Positions 1 through 6,839 of a stretch of 12,837 nucleotides of DNA are shown here, piece after piece. The stretch comes from Alphaproteobacteria bacterium UBA2723. Its GTDB lineage: Bacteria > Pseudomonadota > Alphaproteobacteria > RF32 > CAG-239. Every line of letters begins with the position of its first letter. The stretch's first letter is position 1. The notes under the pieces were generated by a model, which was not told the DNA's origin, made no database searches, and saw nothing but the letters and a program-made list of their open reading frames with translations. A program made the position numbers and the translations under genes. The stretch is taken from assembly GCA_002353835.1 (NCBI GenBank), contig DEKL01000094.1:2008-14844 (forward strand), written 5' to 3'.

Positions 1-2
1 CC

Positions 3-626
3 GCCGTTATCGGTATTGCCGAATATTTTGCAAAGAAAATGCCGATCCTCTTAAAACATGCCGGACAAACAGCCGAAGAAAAAATTATTTATGATAATTT
101 CTTGCCTTATGCCATCGGTAACGGCAAAGCGGTTTCTGCCGGCGGACAAAGCAGTTGCTATTCTATGGTTGCGGTGCGTTTTGTTGAGGGCGAAGTGACC
201 GGTCTTTATTCTAACAAAGATGTGAACCATGTCGGGCTTTTAGATGTGAAAAATATCAACGGCGGTGAGCTTTATAAAAATTCTGACGGGGTGTTCGGTT
301 ACGGCGCCCGTTTGAAAGGTTATATCGGTATGCAATTGGCTAACCCGAATGCGGTTTCTGCCATTGTTAACATCAATGCTTCAAACATTCCGACTGCAAG
401 CCAGATTGATGATATGCTGATTTCAGCTAAAGCAACACCGGCAAACACCTTTATCTTTTGCCATCCGAAAGTGCTTTCTTTGCTTAATACATATAAGGGC
501 AATGTATTGCACACCACCGGTGGTGATTGGGATTTAAACCGTAGCTTTATGGCTTGGAACGGTATTCGTTTTATTACTTCTTATAACTTCAAAAACGGTA
601 CCGAGAGTGCGGTTTCTTTGGCTTAA
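3..626 (+). CDS. Major capsid protein, HK97-like fold, C-terminal part (5' partial)
   Basis: The frame is open to the left edge, and the residues before the first internal ATG (39) read naturally as protein, so the true start lies outside the window. The 208 visible residues match the C-terminal two thirds of podoviral capsid proteins of the Bordetella phage BPP-1 type as I remember them: an AIGNG...GGQSSCYSMVAVRF segment, then G-rich turns (DVKNINGGELYKNSDGVFGYGARLKGYIG), 'NINASNIPTASQIDDML', and a terminal strand GIRFITSYNFKNGTESAV, which resembles the 'G-IPI-xxD-xxxxEA' ending of that family. It would form the icosahedral shell. The following gene is a cement-like protein, the usual partner of this capsid type. 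The family call is from remembered motifs, not a search. Confidence 0.8.
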   Translation, partial: AVIGIAEYFAKKMPILLKHAGQTAEEKIIYDNFLPYAIGNGKAVSAGGQSSCYSMVAVRFVEGEVTGLYSNKDVNHVGLLDVKNINGGELYKNSDGVFGYGARLKGYIGMQLANPNAVSAIVNINASNIPTASQIDDMLISAKATPANTFIFCHPKVLSLLNTYKGNVLHTTGGDWDLNRSFMAWNGIRFITSYNFKNGTESAVSLA

Positions 627-653
627 TTTTTTTACTTTAAGGAGTGTTTTGAT

Positions 654-1028
654 ATGTTAAATAATATTTTGAAAGTCTATGGCGAAGACCTCTTTAACGG
701 CGCTATCAATAAAGCTTCGGCAACGGGCGATAAGGTGATTGCTGCCGGTCAAAGCGGAGGCGCATTAACGGTTAATGTTTTTGCAGTGGGTACGGTGACA
801 ACGGCCGCACAGGCAACCGTTACCGTTAAAGACGGGGCAAGCGAAAGCGGTGAATTTTCTTCATTGCTGACTTTTACCATTGCGGCAGATAAAACTTTTG
901 CGGACGGTGAATTGATTGCTACCGCTATCTTACCGCAAGAAACAAAAGCCTATGTGACAGCGGCAATTTCTTCCGCTACCACCAACAGCGGAACAATTCG
1001 CGTGACATTGGGATATCTTGCACGCTAA
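654..1028 (+). CDS. Small capsid cement/decoration-like protein (Bbp16-like)
   Basis: Encodes 124 residues, starting 27 bases after the capsid gene, with GGAG at 641-644 nine bases before the ATG. The protein is rich in Ala, Thr and Gly and almost certainly all-beta: alternating segments such as NVFAVGTVTTAAQATVTVKDG, FSSLLTFTIAADKTF and GTIRVTLGYLAR. Size, position directly after the capsid gene and the closing 'KAYVTAAISSATTNSGTIRV' pattern fit the BPP-1 Bbp16-type cement proteins, which clamp neighbouring capsomers on the outside of the head. No signal peptide or membrane segment is visible. It could instead be a head fibre base or an unrelated beta-sandwich head protein. Structural role fairly sure, exact family less so. 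Confidence 0.65.
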   Translation: MLNNILKVYGEDLFNGAINKASATGDKVIAAGQSGGALTVNVFAVGTVTTAAQATVTVKDGASESGEFSSLLTFTIAADKTFADGELIATAILPQETKAYVTAAISSATTNSGTIRVTLGYLAR

Positions 1029-1119
1029 TTAAAACTTCTTTCTTTTCTTCTATAAGGGCGCGGGGCAGGTCAATTTATCTATCCCGTTTGGTTTATTTTA
1101 TCTTTTTTAAGGAGGTTAA

Positions 1120-1716
1120 ATGTCTAAAATTGAAATTATCAATCGGGCGCTTTTAAAACTCGGAGAACCGCCGATTGCTTCGTTAAATGATGCCGCTTTT
1201 GCAACATCTTATGAGATGATTTTTAATGATGTCAAAAATCTGTTGCTCTCGGCTTATCCGTGGCGGTTTGCGGTAAAAACCAAAAAATTGGCACGGCTTG
1301 AAAAGATGTTTTTTAACCGCTTTATGTACCAACTGCCGGCGGATTTTTTGTTGCTGATTAAAGTCTATATCAGGACAGATGCGGATGTTGCTGATTTTCG
1401 TTTGGTCAGTGCTGAAGATTATGAAATTGCAGACGGGTGTGTGACCGCTTTTTATAAGGGTGCTATCCAAATTGATTATGTGGCAAGACTTGATGATGAC
1501 AGCAATTTTTCGCCGTTGTTTCGGGAGGCAATGGCCGCCAAAATGGCAGCGGAACTTGCCATGCGCTTAAAGCATTCGGTGGCAATTAAACAAACCTTTG
1601 ATAACGAATTTTTTAATCTTATCCGCCAAGCCGAGCTTAATAACGAAATTATGAAATCAGCGGAATTTTTGCCCGACGGCTCGTGGATTAAAATTCGCCA
1701 TGCGTGGACAGAATAA
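1120..1716 (+). CDS. Head-tail adaptor / tail tubular protein A-like (T7 gp11-like)
   Basis: Encodes 198 residues, preceded by a near-perfect Shine-Dalgarno (AAGGAGGT, 1109-1116). The N-terminus 'IEIINRALLKLGEPPIASLNDA' followed by 'LLLSAYPWRFAVKTKKLARL' and 'YQLPADFLLLIKVY' is the typical layout of podoviral tail tubular A/adaptor proteins: a helical N-terminus with 'LG', a 'hPWxFA' motif near residue 48, then 'LPxDhL' near 70. The C-terminal half is helical (FREAMAAKMAAELAMRLKHS). It would form the ring between portal and tail tube. It lies between the cement gene and the large tail protein, as in T7-type and BPP-1-type late operons. Arginine codons are mostly CGN (9 of 11), a useful contrast with the inserted cassettes. 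Confidence 0.65.
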   Translation: MSKIEIINRALLKLGEPPIASLNDAAFATSYEMIFNDVKNLLLSAYPWRFAVKTKKLARLEKMFFNRFMYQLPADFLLLIKVYIRTDADVADFRLVSAEDYEIADGCVTAFYKGAIQIDYVARLDDDSNFSPLFREAMAAKMAAELAMRLKHSVAIKQTFDNEFFNLIRQAELNNEIMKSAEFLPDGSWIKIRHAWTE

Positions 1717-1734
1717 TTTTTTAGGAGATTTTTG

Positions 1735-2790
1735 ATGAGCATGAAACCAGCAAAGATTCAATTTAACGGTGGCGAACTCAGTCCGTGGCTTGCCGCCAGA
1801 ACCGATATTGCCAAGTATGATAAAACTGCCAAACTGTGTCGTAATTTTATCCCTTTAACCGAGGGAAGTTTGAAACGGCGCGGCGGTACTTGTTTTGTGG
1901 CACAAACGCCTTATAGCGACCATAATGTCAATTTAAGGATTAACCCGATGCCGGAGCATGCCGAGGTTTTGATTAACCATGCTAAAACTAATTCTATAAC
2001 CATCCCTCGCGCCGATACGGTTTTTTATGAAGTGCGGGCTAAAGGGTATGTTCCCGTGAGCGGAAAAGTGATGTTGGTGGCTAATACCACTCTTGAGGTT
2101 AAACTTGTTTCTCAAGTGAAACGGCATACGTTGACAATTACAACCACGCCGGCTATTGCATGGGTTAAAATTAACGGGGTTAAGCGAAATACTTATGAGG
2201 CGGCAGAAAATGAGGAAGTTTCTTATATTGTTTATCAAAATTACTGTTTGCCGCAACATGGTACGCTCAGCTTAACTGAGGATAAAACGCTTCATATTTC
2301 TTTGGTGCAGGATATTATAGAAAATTTTGACTATGGTGATTGGGGCGAGGTGTTGGCATTTAAGGCTTGTACGCTTTACGGCGATACGGATAAACTTAAA
2401 AAATGTTTTTTAATCTGTTTTGAAAACGGTTATTTGCCGGTTTTGTTTGATATCGGGTTAAAGGCACCGCGACAGGAAGATTTTGATGAAAGCCGGTTTA
2501 TTTATGATGCGACACAAGGCTATAACGCGATTTATAAAAATGACGAGGGTGTTGATACTTTGGCGGTGATGCGTTTTGGTGAAGACGGTATTTTTTATGA
2601 TGATTTATCAGGTAAAGCGCTTTGCGGTTTTGATTTTGCCACGTTAAAAAGTTGCGGGCTGTTTAAGGACAGTCAAGAAACGTTTGAGGGAGAACTGGCA
2701 AACTATGACAGTTTTGCCATCAATGACGGGGTAAAAGTTTGTTATAATGGCGAGGTTGTGTGGGCGTTGAAAGGAAGAAACAATGGTTAA
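1735..2790 (+). CDS. N-terminal part of podoviral 'FNGGELSP' tail protein, with PEGA-like insertion
   Basis: Encodes 351 residues from ATG 1735, seven bases after AGGAG (1723-1727); an upstream in-frame TTG at 1732 is less well placed. Residues 1-60 are the unmistakable start of a large podoviral tail/stabilisation protein: FNGGELSPWLAAR (10-22), KLCRNFIPL and 'GSLKRRGGTCFVAQ'. In known relatives this runs straight into a strand like 'VRLIPFxFSxxQxYVLEF', which here occurs only in the next gene. Instead come two similar units of about 60 residues (about 65-126 and 131-191), both with 'xVxIN...', a 'Y.V/Y.V' strand, 'GY/YC.P..G' and 'L.V.L' endings, resembling PEGA/Ig-like beta repeats, then about 155 unassigned residues. 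The stop overlaps the next start by 8 bases, so the products are probably made at linked levels and assemble together. Confidence 0.7.
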   Translation: MSMKPAKIQFNGGELSPWLAARTDIAKYDKTAKLCRNFIPLTEGSLKRRGGTCFVAQTPYSDHNVNLRINPMPEHAEVLINHAKTNSITIPRADTVFYEVRAKGYVPVSGKVMLVANTTLEVKLVSQVKRHTLTITTTPAIAWVKINGVKRNTYEAAENEEVSYIVYQNYCLPQHGTLSLTEDKTLHISLVQDIIENFDYGDWGEVLAFKACTLYGDTDKLKKCFLICFENGYLPVLFDIGLKAPRQEDFDESRFIYDATQGYNAIYKNDEGVDTLAVMRFGEDGIFYDDLSGKALCGFDFATLKSCGLFKDSQETFEGELANYDSFAINDGVKVCYNGEVVWALKGRNNG

Positions 2791-5008
2791 TGTGAGAAGT
2801 TTTTTGGTGCCGTTTAAGTTTAGTCAAAAGCTGACTTATGTGCTGGAATTCAGCCAACAAAAACTGCGGATTTATGCGCAGGGCAAACCGGTTTTTGCAC
2901 CGGCTGATGCCAATAATGACAGTCAGGAAGAACAAAATTATACCAACATCACGGTGATGGGCGGTAACGGTTATTTTTTGGATAATAATGCCGCATTCGG
3001 AACGGATAATGAGGCAAATAGCCGTTGGGAACCGATTATTGACGGTGATGAAATTTATGAATTGCAAACACCTTATTGGACGGAGGATTTGTGGGATGAG
3101 GACGAGCTTTGCTTTAAGTTGCAAACTATCCAACATTCTGACGTGCTATATATCTTTAGCGAGAAATTTCCGATTAAGGTTTTAAAACGCTATGCGCATA
3201 CCGATTGGCGCTTGGAAAATTTGGAGCTTATCGGCGGTCCGTTTGAGGCGATGAACAGTACGGGAGTGACCATTACCGCAAGTGATACCGTCGGGGTGAT
3301 TACCTTAACCGCAAGCGAGGATTTATTTTCACAAAATGATATTAACCGGCTGATAAGACTTCGCGGATATGAGTCAAATATCAAGGTATGGACGGCGGGG
3401 GCAACGGTCTATCAAAATGATGTTTTTATTTCCGATAACAAATATTATTTGGCGATAACCGGCGGAACCTGCGGTTCTAAAAAGCCGGTGCATACCGAGG
3501 GAGATCGCTCCGACGGGGGTGTTTTTTGGCACTATCTGCATGACGGAACCGGGGTGGTTAAAGTGTTAAGCTTTACCGATAATAAACATGTGACGGCGCA
3601 GGTTATCGGAGATGTTTTGCCCAATGCAATAACGAACGGTACGGTCTATTGGGAATTGGGGTTATTGCATAAAGGCGCAAATTTTCCGAAATCCGGTGCA
3701 TTTTATCGTAACCGTTTTTGTTTTTTGGTTAATACCAAAGAGGGGCCGAAAGTTTGTTTATCCAAGGTCGGCGATTATAATAATTTTAGTGATAGAGAAT
3801 ACGGCGAAACAACGGCTGAATCAGCAATTACGGTGCCGGTGCTCAGTACCGAATTTAACGAGGGAAAATGGTTGTTTGCCGGAGATGTTTTGTTTGTCGG
3901 AACCGGCAGTGCGGAATTTTATATTGATGTGCTTTCATCTTCTTCGGCGCTTTCCAACGATAATGTCAAAATTCTGCAAATCTCTCATGTCGGCAGTAAG
4001 GCAATTATGCCGGTGGCTATCGGCGCACATGTGTTTTTTGCCGATAAGTACGGTCTTTCCTTGCGTGATTTGGCGTATAACTATTACAATGACGGTTATG
4101 ACCAGACCGATATTTCGCTTTTGGGAAAGCATTTGTTTGCTGCGCGGATTGTGACCATGTGTTACCAAGAAGTGCCGAATAAAATTTTGTGGTGTTTGAC
4201 CGGAGACGGACATCTTGCCGCGCTTACTTTTTCTTATGAGCAGGAAGTGGCGGCGCTCTCTCGCCATGATTTTGACGGCGAAGTGGAGAGCTTGACCGTG
4301 GTCGCGAATTTTGAAAGCTGTTGTGACGAAGTGTGGATGACGGTTAAACGTATGCTTGACGGCAAACTGGTGCGCACGGTGGAATATATGGAAAACGGTA
4401 TGCCGCTTGCTTTACCGAGTGAGCTTTCTTATACTGATAAAATGATGCAATATGCCACGCTTGAAGAAGAATATGTGCGCCGTCAGGCAATGTATTTGGA
4501 TGGCGCCGTGCTCTTTGTTCGCGGGGCAGAAGATGATACCACCGTCGTTTCCGGCTTGGCACATTTGGAGGGAAAATCGGTCAGTGTCTTTGCAGACGGT
4601 GCTGTTTTAGACCCGCAACTGGTGGTGGACGGAAAAATTAAAATCAATGCGACGGATACCCGTGTGCTTATCGGGCGTGCAATTACCAGTCGTTATATAC
4701 CGCAACCGTTTTATCTTAATACGGAAGAGGGAAGCGGTATCGGCGAAAAACAACGCATAGACCATGTTTTGCTGATGCTTTATCTTTCCGGCGGCGGGCA
4801 AATCGGCGAAGATGAACAAAAACTTTCCGATATTTATTATCGGAAAACGGATGCCGAAATGAATAAACCGCAAGCGCTTTTCAGCGGTAATAAAGAGGTG
4901 CTTTTTAACGGTTCTACGGATGCTAACTCGGAGCCGGCGGAGGTGATTATTCAAAACAAGTCGCCGCTGCCGATGAATATATTGGCTATTATTCCCTACA
5001 TAGGCTAG
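2783..5008 (+). CDS. Main part of podoviral tail protein (tail tubular B / stabilisation protein-like)
   Basis: Encodes 741 residues. ATG 2783 lies inside the end of the preceding gene (ATGGTTAA overlap) with AAGGAAG about six bases upstream, so reinitiation is plausible. Residues 4-35 (VRSFLVPFKFSQ...YVLEFSQQKLRIY) continue the family exactly where the previous protein breaks off. Further family-like blocks are a middle region with AGATVYQNDVFISDNKYYLA, 'FYRNRFCFL', 'LSKVGDYNNFS', 'ADKYGLSLRDLAYNYYNDGY', 'ISLLGKHLF', 'VPNKILWCLTGDGHLAALTFSYEQEVAALSRHDF-GEVESL', then 'GLAHLEGKSVSVFADG'. These proteins make the tail tube/nozzle of short-tailed phages. The protein is full length to a natural stop and shows no decay. 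It is in the +1 frame relative to its upstream partner. Confidence 0.8.
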   Translation: MVNVRSFLVPFKFSQKLTYVLEFSQQKLRIYAQGKPVFAPADANNDSQEEQNYTNITVMGGNGYFLDNNAAFGTDNEANSRWEPIIDGDEIYELQTPYWTEDLWDEDELCFKLQTIQHSDVLYIFSEKFPIKVLKRYAHTDWRLENLELIGGPFEAMNSTGVTITASDTVGVITLTASEDLFSQNDINRLIRLRGYESNIKVWTAGATVYQNDVFISDNKYYLAITGGTCGSKKPVHTEGDRSDGGVFWHYLHDGTGVVKVLSFTDNKHVTAQVIGDVLPNAITNGTVYWELGLLHKGANFPKSGAFYRNRFCFLVNTKEGPKVCLSKVGDYNNFSDREYGETTAESAITVPVLSTEFNEGKWLFAGDVLFVGTGSAEFYIDVLSSSSALSNDNVKILQISHVGSKAIMPVAIGAHVFFADKYGLSLRDLAYNYYNDGYDQTDISLLGKHLFAARIVTMCYQEVPNKILWCLTGDGHLAALTFSYEQEVAALSRHDFDGEVESLTVVANFESCCDEVWMTVKRMLDGKLVRTVEYMENGMPLALPSELSYTDKMMQYATLEEEYVRRQAMYLDGAVLFVRGAEDDTTVVSGLAHLEGKSVSVFADGAVLDPQLVVDGKIKINATDTRVLIGRAITSRYIPQPFYLNTEEGSGIGEKQRIDHVLLMLYLSGGGQIGEDEQKLSDIYYRKTDAEMNKPQALFSGNKEVLFNGSTDANSEPAEVIIQNKSPLPMNILAIIPYIG

Positions 5009-5193
5009 CTTTTTTTGGGGGGCTTGTCTAGCGCGCATCATAAGAGTGTCGGCGCTCGCTTATGTACCTTACGTTTGTACACCGCGCTCGCGGCGCCACT
5101 CTTAGCATACGCACTATCCAAGCCCATGGCAAAAAGCATTCTTTGGAACGCTTTTTCGGTTTAATAGATGAATTTATTTGTATCAAAATAGGA
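5009..5193. other. Hairpin-rich non-coding DNA preceding cassette 1
   Basis: There is no plausible gene here. The stretch separates the tail gene from the inserted small-gene cassette. It holds an 8-bp inverted repeat (TAAGAGTG 5041-5048, CACTCTTA 5097-5104) that encloses GC-rich sequence with GCGCTCGC twice in direct orientation (5052-5059 and 5084-5091) and a small TGTAC/GTACA pair. It then holds a terminator-like hairpin at 5131-5156. Such dense palindromes suggest a repeated extragenic element or an insertion boundary; which of these cannot be told from one window. Confidence 0.5.
5131..5156 (+). terminator. Possible terminator-like hairpin upstream of cassette 1
   Basis: AAAAAGCATTC (5131-5141), loop TTTG, GAACGCTTTTT (5146-5156): an 11-bp stem with one A/C mismatch. 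The T-run is part of the 3' arm and no long T-run follows, so termination may be weak; because A-runs face T-runs it could act in both directions. It sits between the tail gene and the cassette and could reduce read-through from the structural operon. Confidence 0.45.
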
Positions 5194-5239
5194 CTTGCGT
5201 TTAATAATTTATTTTAATTTTTTATTTAGGAGAAATGAA
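5194..5239 (+). promoter_or_regulatory. Leader of cassette 1, shared with cassette 2
   Basis: Bases 5203-5242 (from AATAATTT through AGGAG to the ATG) match 9911-9950 at 35 of 40 positions without gaps, and an ACTTG lies just upstream in both copies. The AGGAG (5228-5232) stands seven bases before the start in both. The match stops at the start codon: the coding sequences differ. A weak promoter may overlap (TTGTAT 5178-5183, TTTAAT 5200-5205, 16-bp spacer), but the second leader does not preserve it clearly. The shared part may thus be mainly a translation leader or a recombination border. Confidence 0.6.
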
Positions 5240-5524
5240 ATGATGAATAAAATTGTGACTACAGTTGGACGGTATGCAGTAAAGAAAATAGGAAATAAAT
5301 CTTTAGAAAATGCTTGGGAGGATTATGGTAATTTTAGAAGAAAAATTTTCAATAATGTAACAGGTATTAAATCTCTTAATGTTGGAGAAGATGAAGAAAT
5401 GGCATGCTACAGGCAATATCCGCATGATGTTGTGAGGTGCAGGGGGATTGGTAACAGAGTGAGAGAAGAATATCACCGCACGGGTAAATATAATCCATAC
5501 GGAAAAAATAATATGCGTAGGTAA
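5240..5524 (+). CDS. Small basic protein, first gene of cassette 1, unknown function
   Basis: Encodes 94 residues. I chose ATG 5240, seven bases after AGGAG; the frame is open further upstream to 5195 but that start would lie in the conserved leader. I do not recognise the family. It has an N-terminal amphipathic part (MMNKIVTTVGRYAVKKIGNKS), an acidic patch VGEDEEM near the middle and then a conserved-looking core 'CYRQYPHDVVRCRGIGNRVREEYHRTGKYNPYG' with two cysteines and many arginines. No signal peptide or membrane helix is apparent. Eight of 11 arginines use AGA/AGG against 2 of 11 in the adaptor gene at 1120, a sign of separate origin. It is followed by a small membrane protein, as in cassette 2. 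A toxin, effector or nucleic-acid binding role is conceivable; none is shown. Confidence 0.7.
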   Translation: MMNKIVTTVGRYAVKKIGNKSLENAWEDYGNFRRKIFNNVTGIKSLNVGEDEEMACYRQYPHDVVRCRGIGNRVREEYHRTGKYNPYGKNNMRR

Positions 5525-5583
5525 TATATAAAATCATTGCCTTTTTATTTTTTTATCGTATCATTTATTCAAGTGAGGTATAA

Positions 5584-5847
5584 ATGCATAGATTGAAAAA
5601 AATATTTTATTTTTTGGCAGGTCTAATCTTGTTCCCTGTTTTTGTCGGCTTGATTCTGTTTTGGGGATTGGGATATGATAATGATTACCGATATGTTGAT
5701 TTCTGGGGTGGCGCTTATCTTTTGGTGTACCTCATCTTTCCTCTTTTGTATCGGGGAAAAGTCAAGGAAAAAATTAAAAACAGATATATCTTCTATGCAC
5801 TTCTTTACGTGCCGTTTATTTTGCTCTTTATTGTCCTTTATTCGTAA
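5584..5847 (+). CDS. Small three-helix membrane protein, second gene of cassette 1
   Basis: Encodes 87 residues, 59 bases after the preceding gene, with GAGG (5575-5578) in the context GAGGTATAA-ATG, nearly the same ribosome site as the second gene of cassette 2. Three hydrophobic helices are visible: about residues 7-28 (FYFLAGLILFPVFVGLILFW), 40-56 (FWGGAYLLVYLIFPLLY) and 67-86 (YIFYALLYVPFILLFIVLYS). A basic loop (RGKVKEKIKNR) lies between helices 2 and 3 and a short aspartate-rich loop (YDNDYRYVD) between 1 and 2, implying the basic loop is cytoplasmic. No family recognised. As partner of a small soluble protein it could be an immunity protein, a holin-like protein or a superinfection-exclusion factor. 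The next feature is a strong terminator. Confidence 0.7.
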   Translation: MHRLKKIFYFLAGLILFPVFVGLILFWGLGYDNDYRYVDFWGGAYLLVYLIFPLLYRGKVKEKIKNRYIFYALLYVPFILLFIVLYS

Positions 5848-5875
5848 AATAATTTCTTTTAAAAGATGCAATGAG

Positions 5876-5903
5876 AACAGTCTTCGGGCTGTTTTTTGTT
5901 TTT
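5876..5903 (+). terminator. Intrinsic terminator with UUCG loop closing cassette 1
   Basis: AACAGTC, loop TTCG, GGCTGTT (5876-5893), a 7-bp stem with one T/G pair, followed by a T-rich tract (5892-5903, interrupted by one G). The extra-stable UUCG tetraloop and T-tract make a convincing terminator. It lies inside what would otherwise be one phage late operon, so it may stop or dampen transcription into 5941-8336 unless phage antitermination acts. Confidence 0.8.
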
Positions 5904-5940
5904 AAATATTGTTACGGGTGACTATTCGCATGGAGGAAGT

Positions 5941-6363
5941 ATGATCAGAACATATCAAAAGGGGGACGGGGCAAGGGTCCTCGTGCAACCGGAACAGGCT
6001 TTGGAAGCGCGCAATTTTGCGCGCTTTTTTGATGACATTGTTTCTTATACCTTAACCGATAATGACGGTATGATTAAAGCGGTGTTCGGCTATCGGTTAA
6101 ACGGCTTAAAGCAGGCCGAAGCGTTTGCACTTATCGGGAAAAATATTGCGCCGAGCGGATTGTTGGAAATTATCCGTTTTTTGCATGTTTTTATTCCGCT
6201 TAAAATGCAAGAAAAAAATGTTTCTTCGCTGAAAATTACGGTTAAAAAAGATTTCTTAAACGCGCACCGCTTGGCGTGTTTTTTAGGCTTTTCTTATCTT
6301 GCCGATTTACCGGCTTTTTACTTAAATCAGGATTATCAACTTTTTGAAAGGAAATTGAAATGA
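5941..6363 (+). CDS. Phage GNAT-fold (acetyltransferase-like) protein, ejection-module position
   Basis: Encodes 140 residues from ATG 5941 with GGAGG at 5932-5936; an in-frame extension to 5896 runs into the upstream terminator and is rejected. The pattern fits a reduced GNAT fold: a central strand pair 'MIKAVFGYRLNGLKQAEAFALIG', a helix 'SGLLEIIRFLHVFIPLKM', 'SSLKITVKKDFLNAHRLACFLGF' (the typical 'A-R-hhxxLGF' segment near the C-terminus) and a terminal 'YQLFERKL' strand. Proteins of this type (T7 gp13/DUF2833-like) recur beside virion core genes in podoviruses. The classic acetyl-CoA loop (Q/RxxGxG/A) is not obvious, so it may be a structural or non-catalytic version. Its stop overlaps the next start by 4 bases (ATGA), so it is coupled to that gene. 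Confidence 0.55.
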   Translation: MIRTYQKGDGARVLVQPEQALEARNFARFFDDIVSYTLTDNDGMIKAVFGYRLNGLKQAEAFALIGKNIAPSGLLEIIRFLHVFIPLKMQEKNVSSLKITVKKDFLNAHRLACFLGFSYLADLPAFYLNQDYQLFERKLK

Positions 6364-6824
6364 CTTTATTTAGCGGTGCCCTTATGGGGATAAATTTTGC
6401 AACGGGTTTTTTAGATGGGGTTAAGCAGAGTAATGCTTACAGGCAAAGTGCTTATGATTACCGCCAACAGGCGGCAGCTTTTCGGCGTAATGCCTATTTA
6501 ACCAGACTTTCCGGTGCGCTTAATGAAGATGTTTCGCGGGCTAAAAATCGTGCGTATCTTTCTAATGCTACTGCCTCGGCAGCAGAAATCGGAATGAACG
6601 AAAGTCCGACTTTTATTTCCGCTTTATCTTCCTCGGCGGCCGCGTTGGAACAAAATGTGTTAAATGACCGCTATTATACCGAATCTAAAGCGGAAAATTA
6701 TCTTTATCAGGCACGGGTGGCTGATGCCAATGCACGAATGCTTAAAAAACGTTCGCGTCATGCGTTTCAAAACGGACTTATCAGCGGTATCGGCAGTGCT
6801 TTTGGGGTTTATTCTTTGTATTAA
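6360..6824 (+). CDS. Internal virion protein, T7 gp14-like
   Basis: Encodes 154 residues, start overlapping the preceding stop (ATGA at 6360-6363). The pattern matches podoviral gp14-like core proteins: a glycine/alanine-rich hydrophobic N-terminus (residues 4-18, SGALMGINFATGFLD), a long alanine/glutamine/arginine helix (YDYRQQAAAFRRNAYLTRL), the 'AxxxAxxGxxxSPTFISALxSSAAALEQNVLNDRY' block, which corresponds to the 'SLAANGVxxxSGSAxxxLxxxxxxxExDxxxxRxN' block of relatives, then another helix and a glycine-rich hydrophobic C-terminus (residues 141-152, ISGIGSAFGVYS). Such proteins are carried in the head and form part of the channel through the cell envelope during DNA ejection. The two hydrophobic ends agree with membrane insertion. 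Confidence 0.65.
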   Translation: MTLFSGALMGINFATGFLDGVKQSNAYRQSAYDYRQQAAAFRRNAYLTRLSGALNEDVSRAKNRAYLSNATASAAEIGMNESPTFISALSSSAAALEQNVLNDRYYTESKAENYLYQARVADANARMLKKRSRHAFQNGLISGIGSAFGVYSLY

Positions 6825-6839
6825 AAAAGGAGTTTGATG

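Noticed and set aside
2770..2800. Programmed frameshift as the sole explanation for the split tail protein
   Set aside because: No clear slippery run stands at the overlap, and the second frame has its own ATG and ribosome site, so reinitiation is simpler; kept only as an alternative.
3696..4154. Long alternative frame inside the large tail protein gene
   Set aside because: Shadow of a well-supported gene; its protein is unusually rich in Arg, Cys and Phe with no recognisable pattern and no ribosome site.
5675..5905. Overlapping + frame across the cassette 1 membrane protein
   Set aside because: It runs through the terminator at 5876-5903 and lacks a ribosome site; the frame at 5584 has a better start and clear membrane helices.
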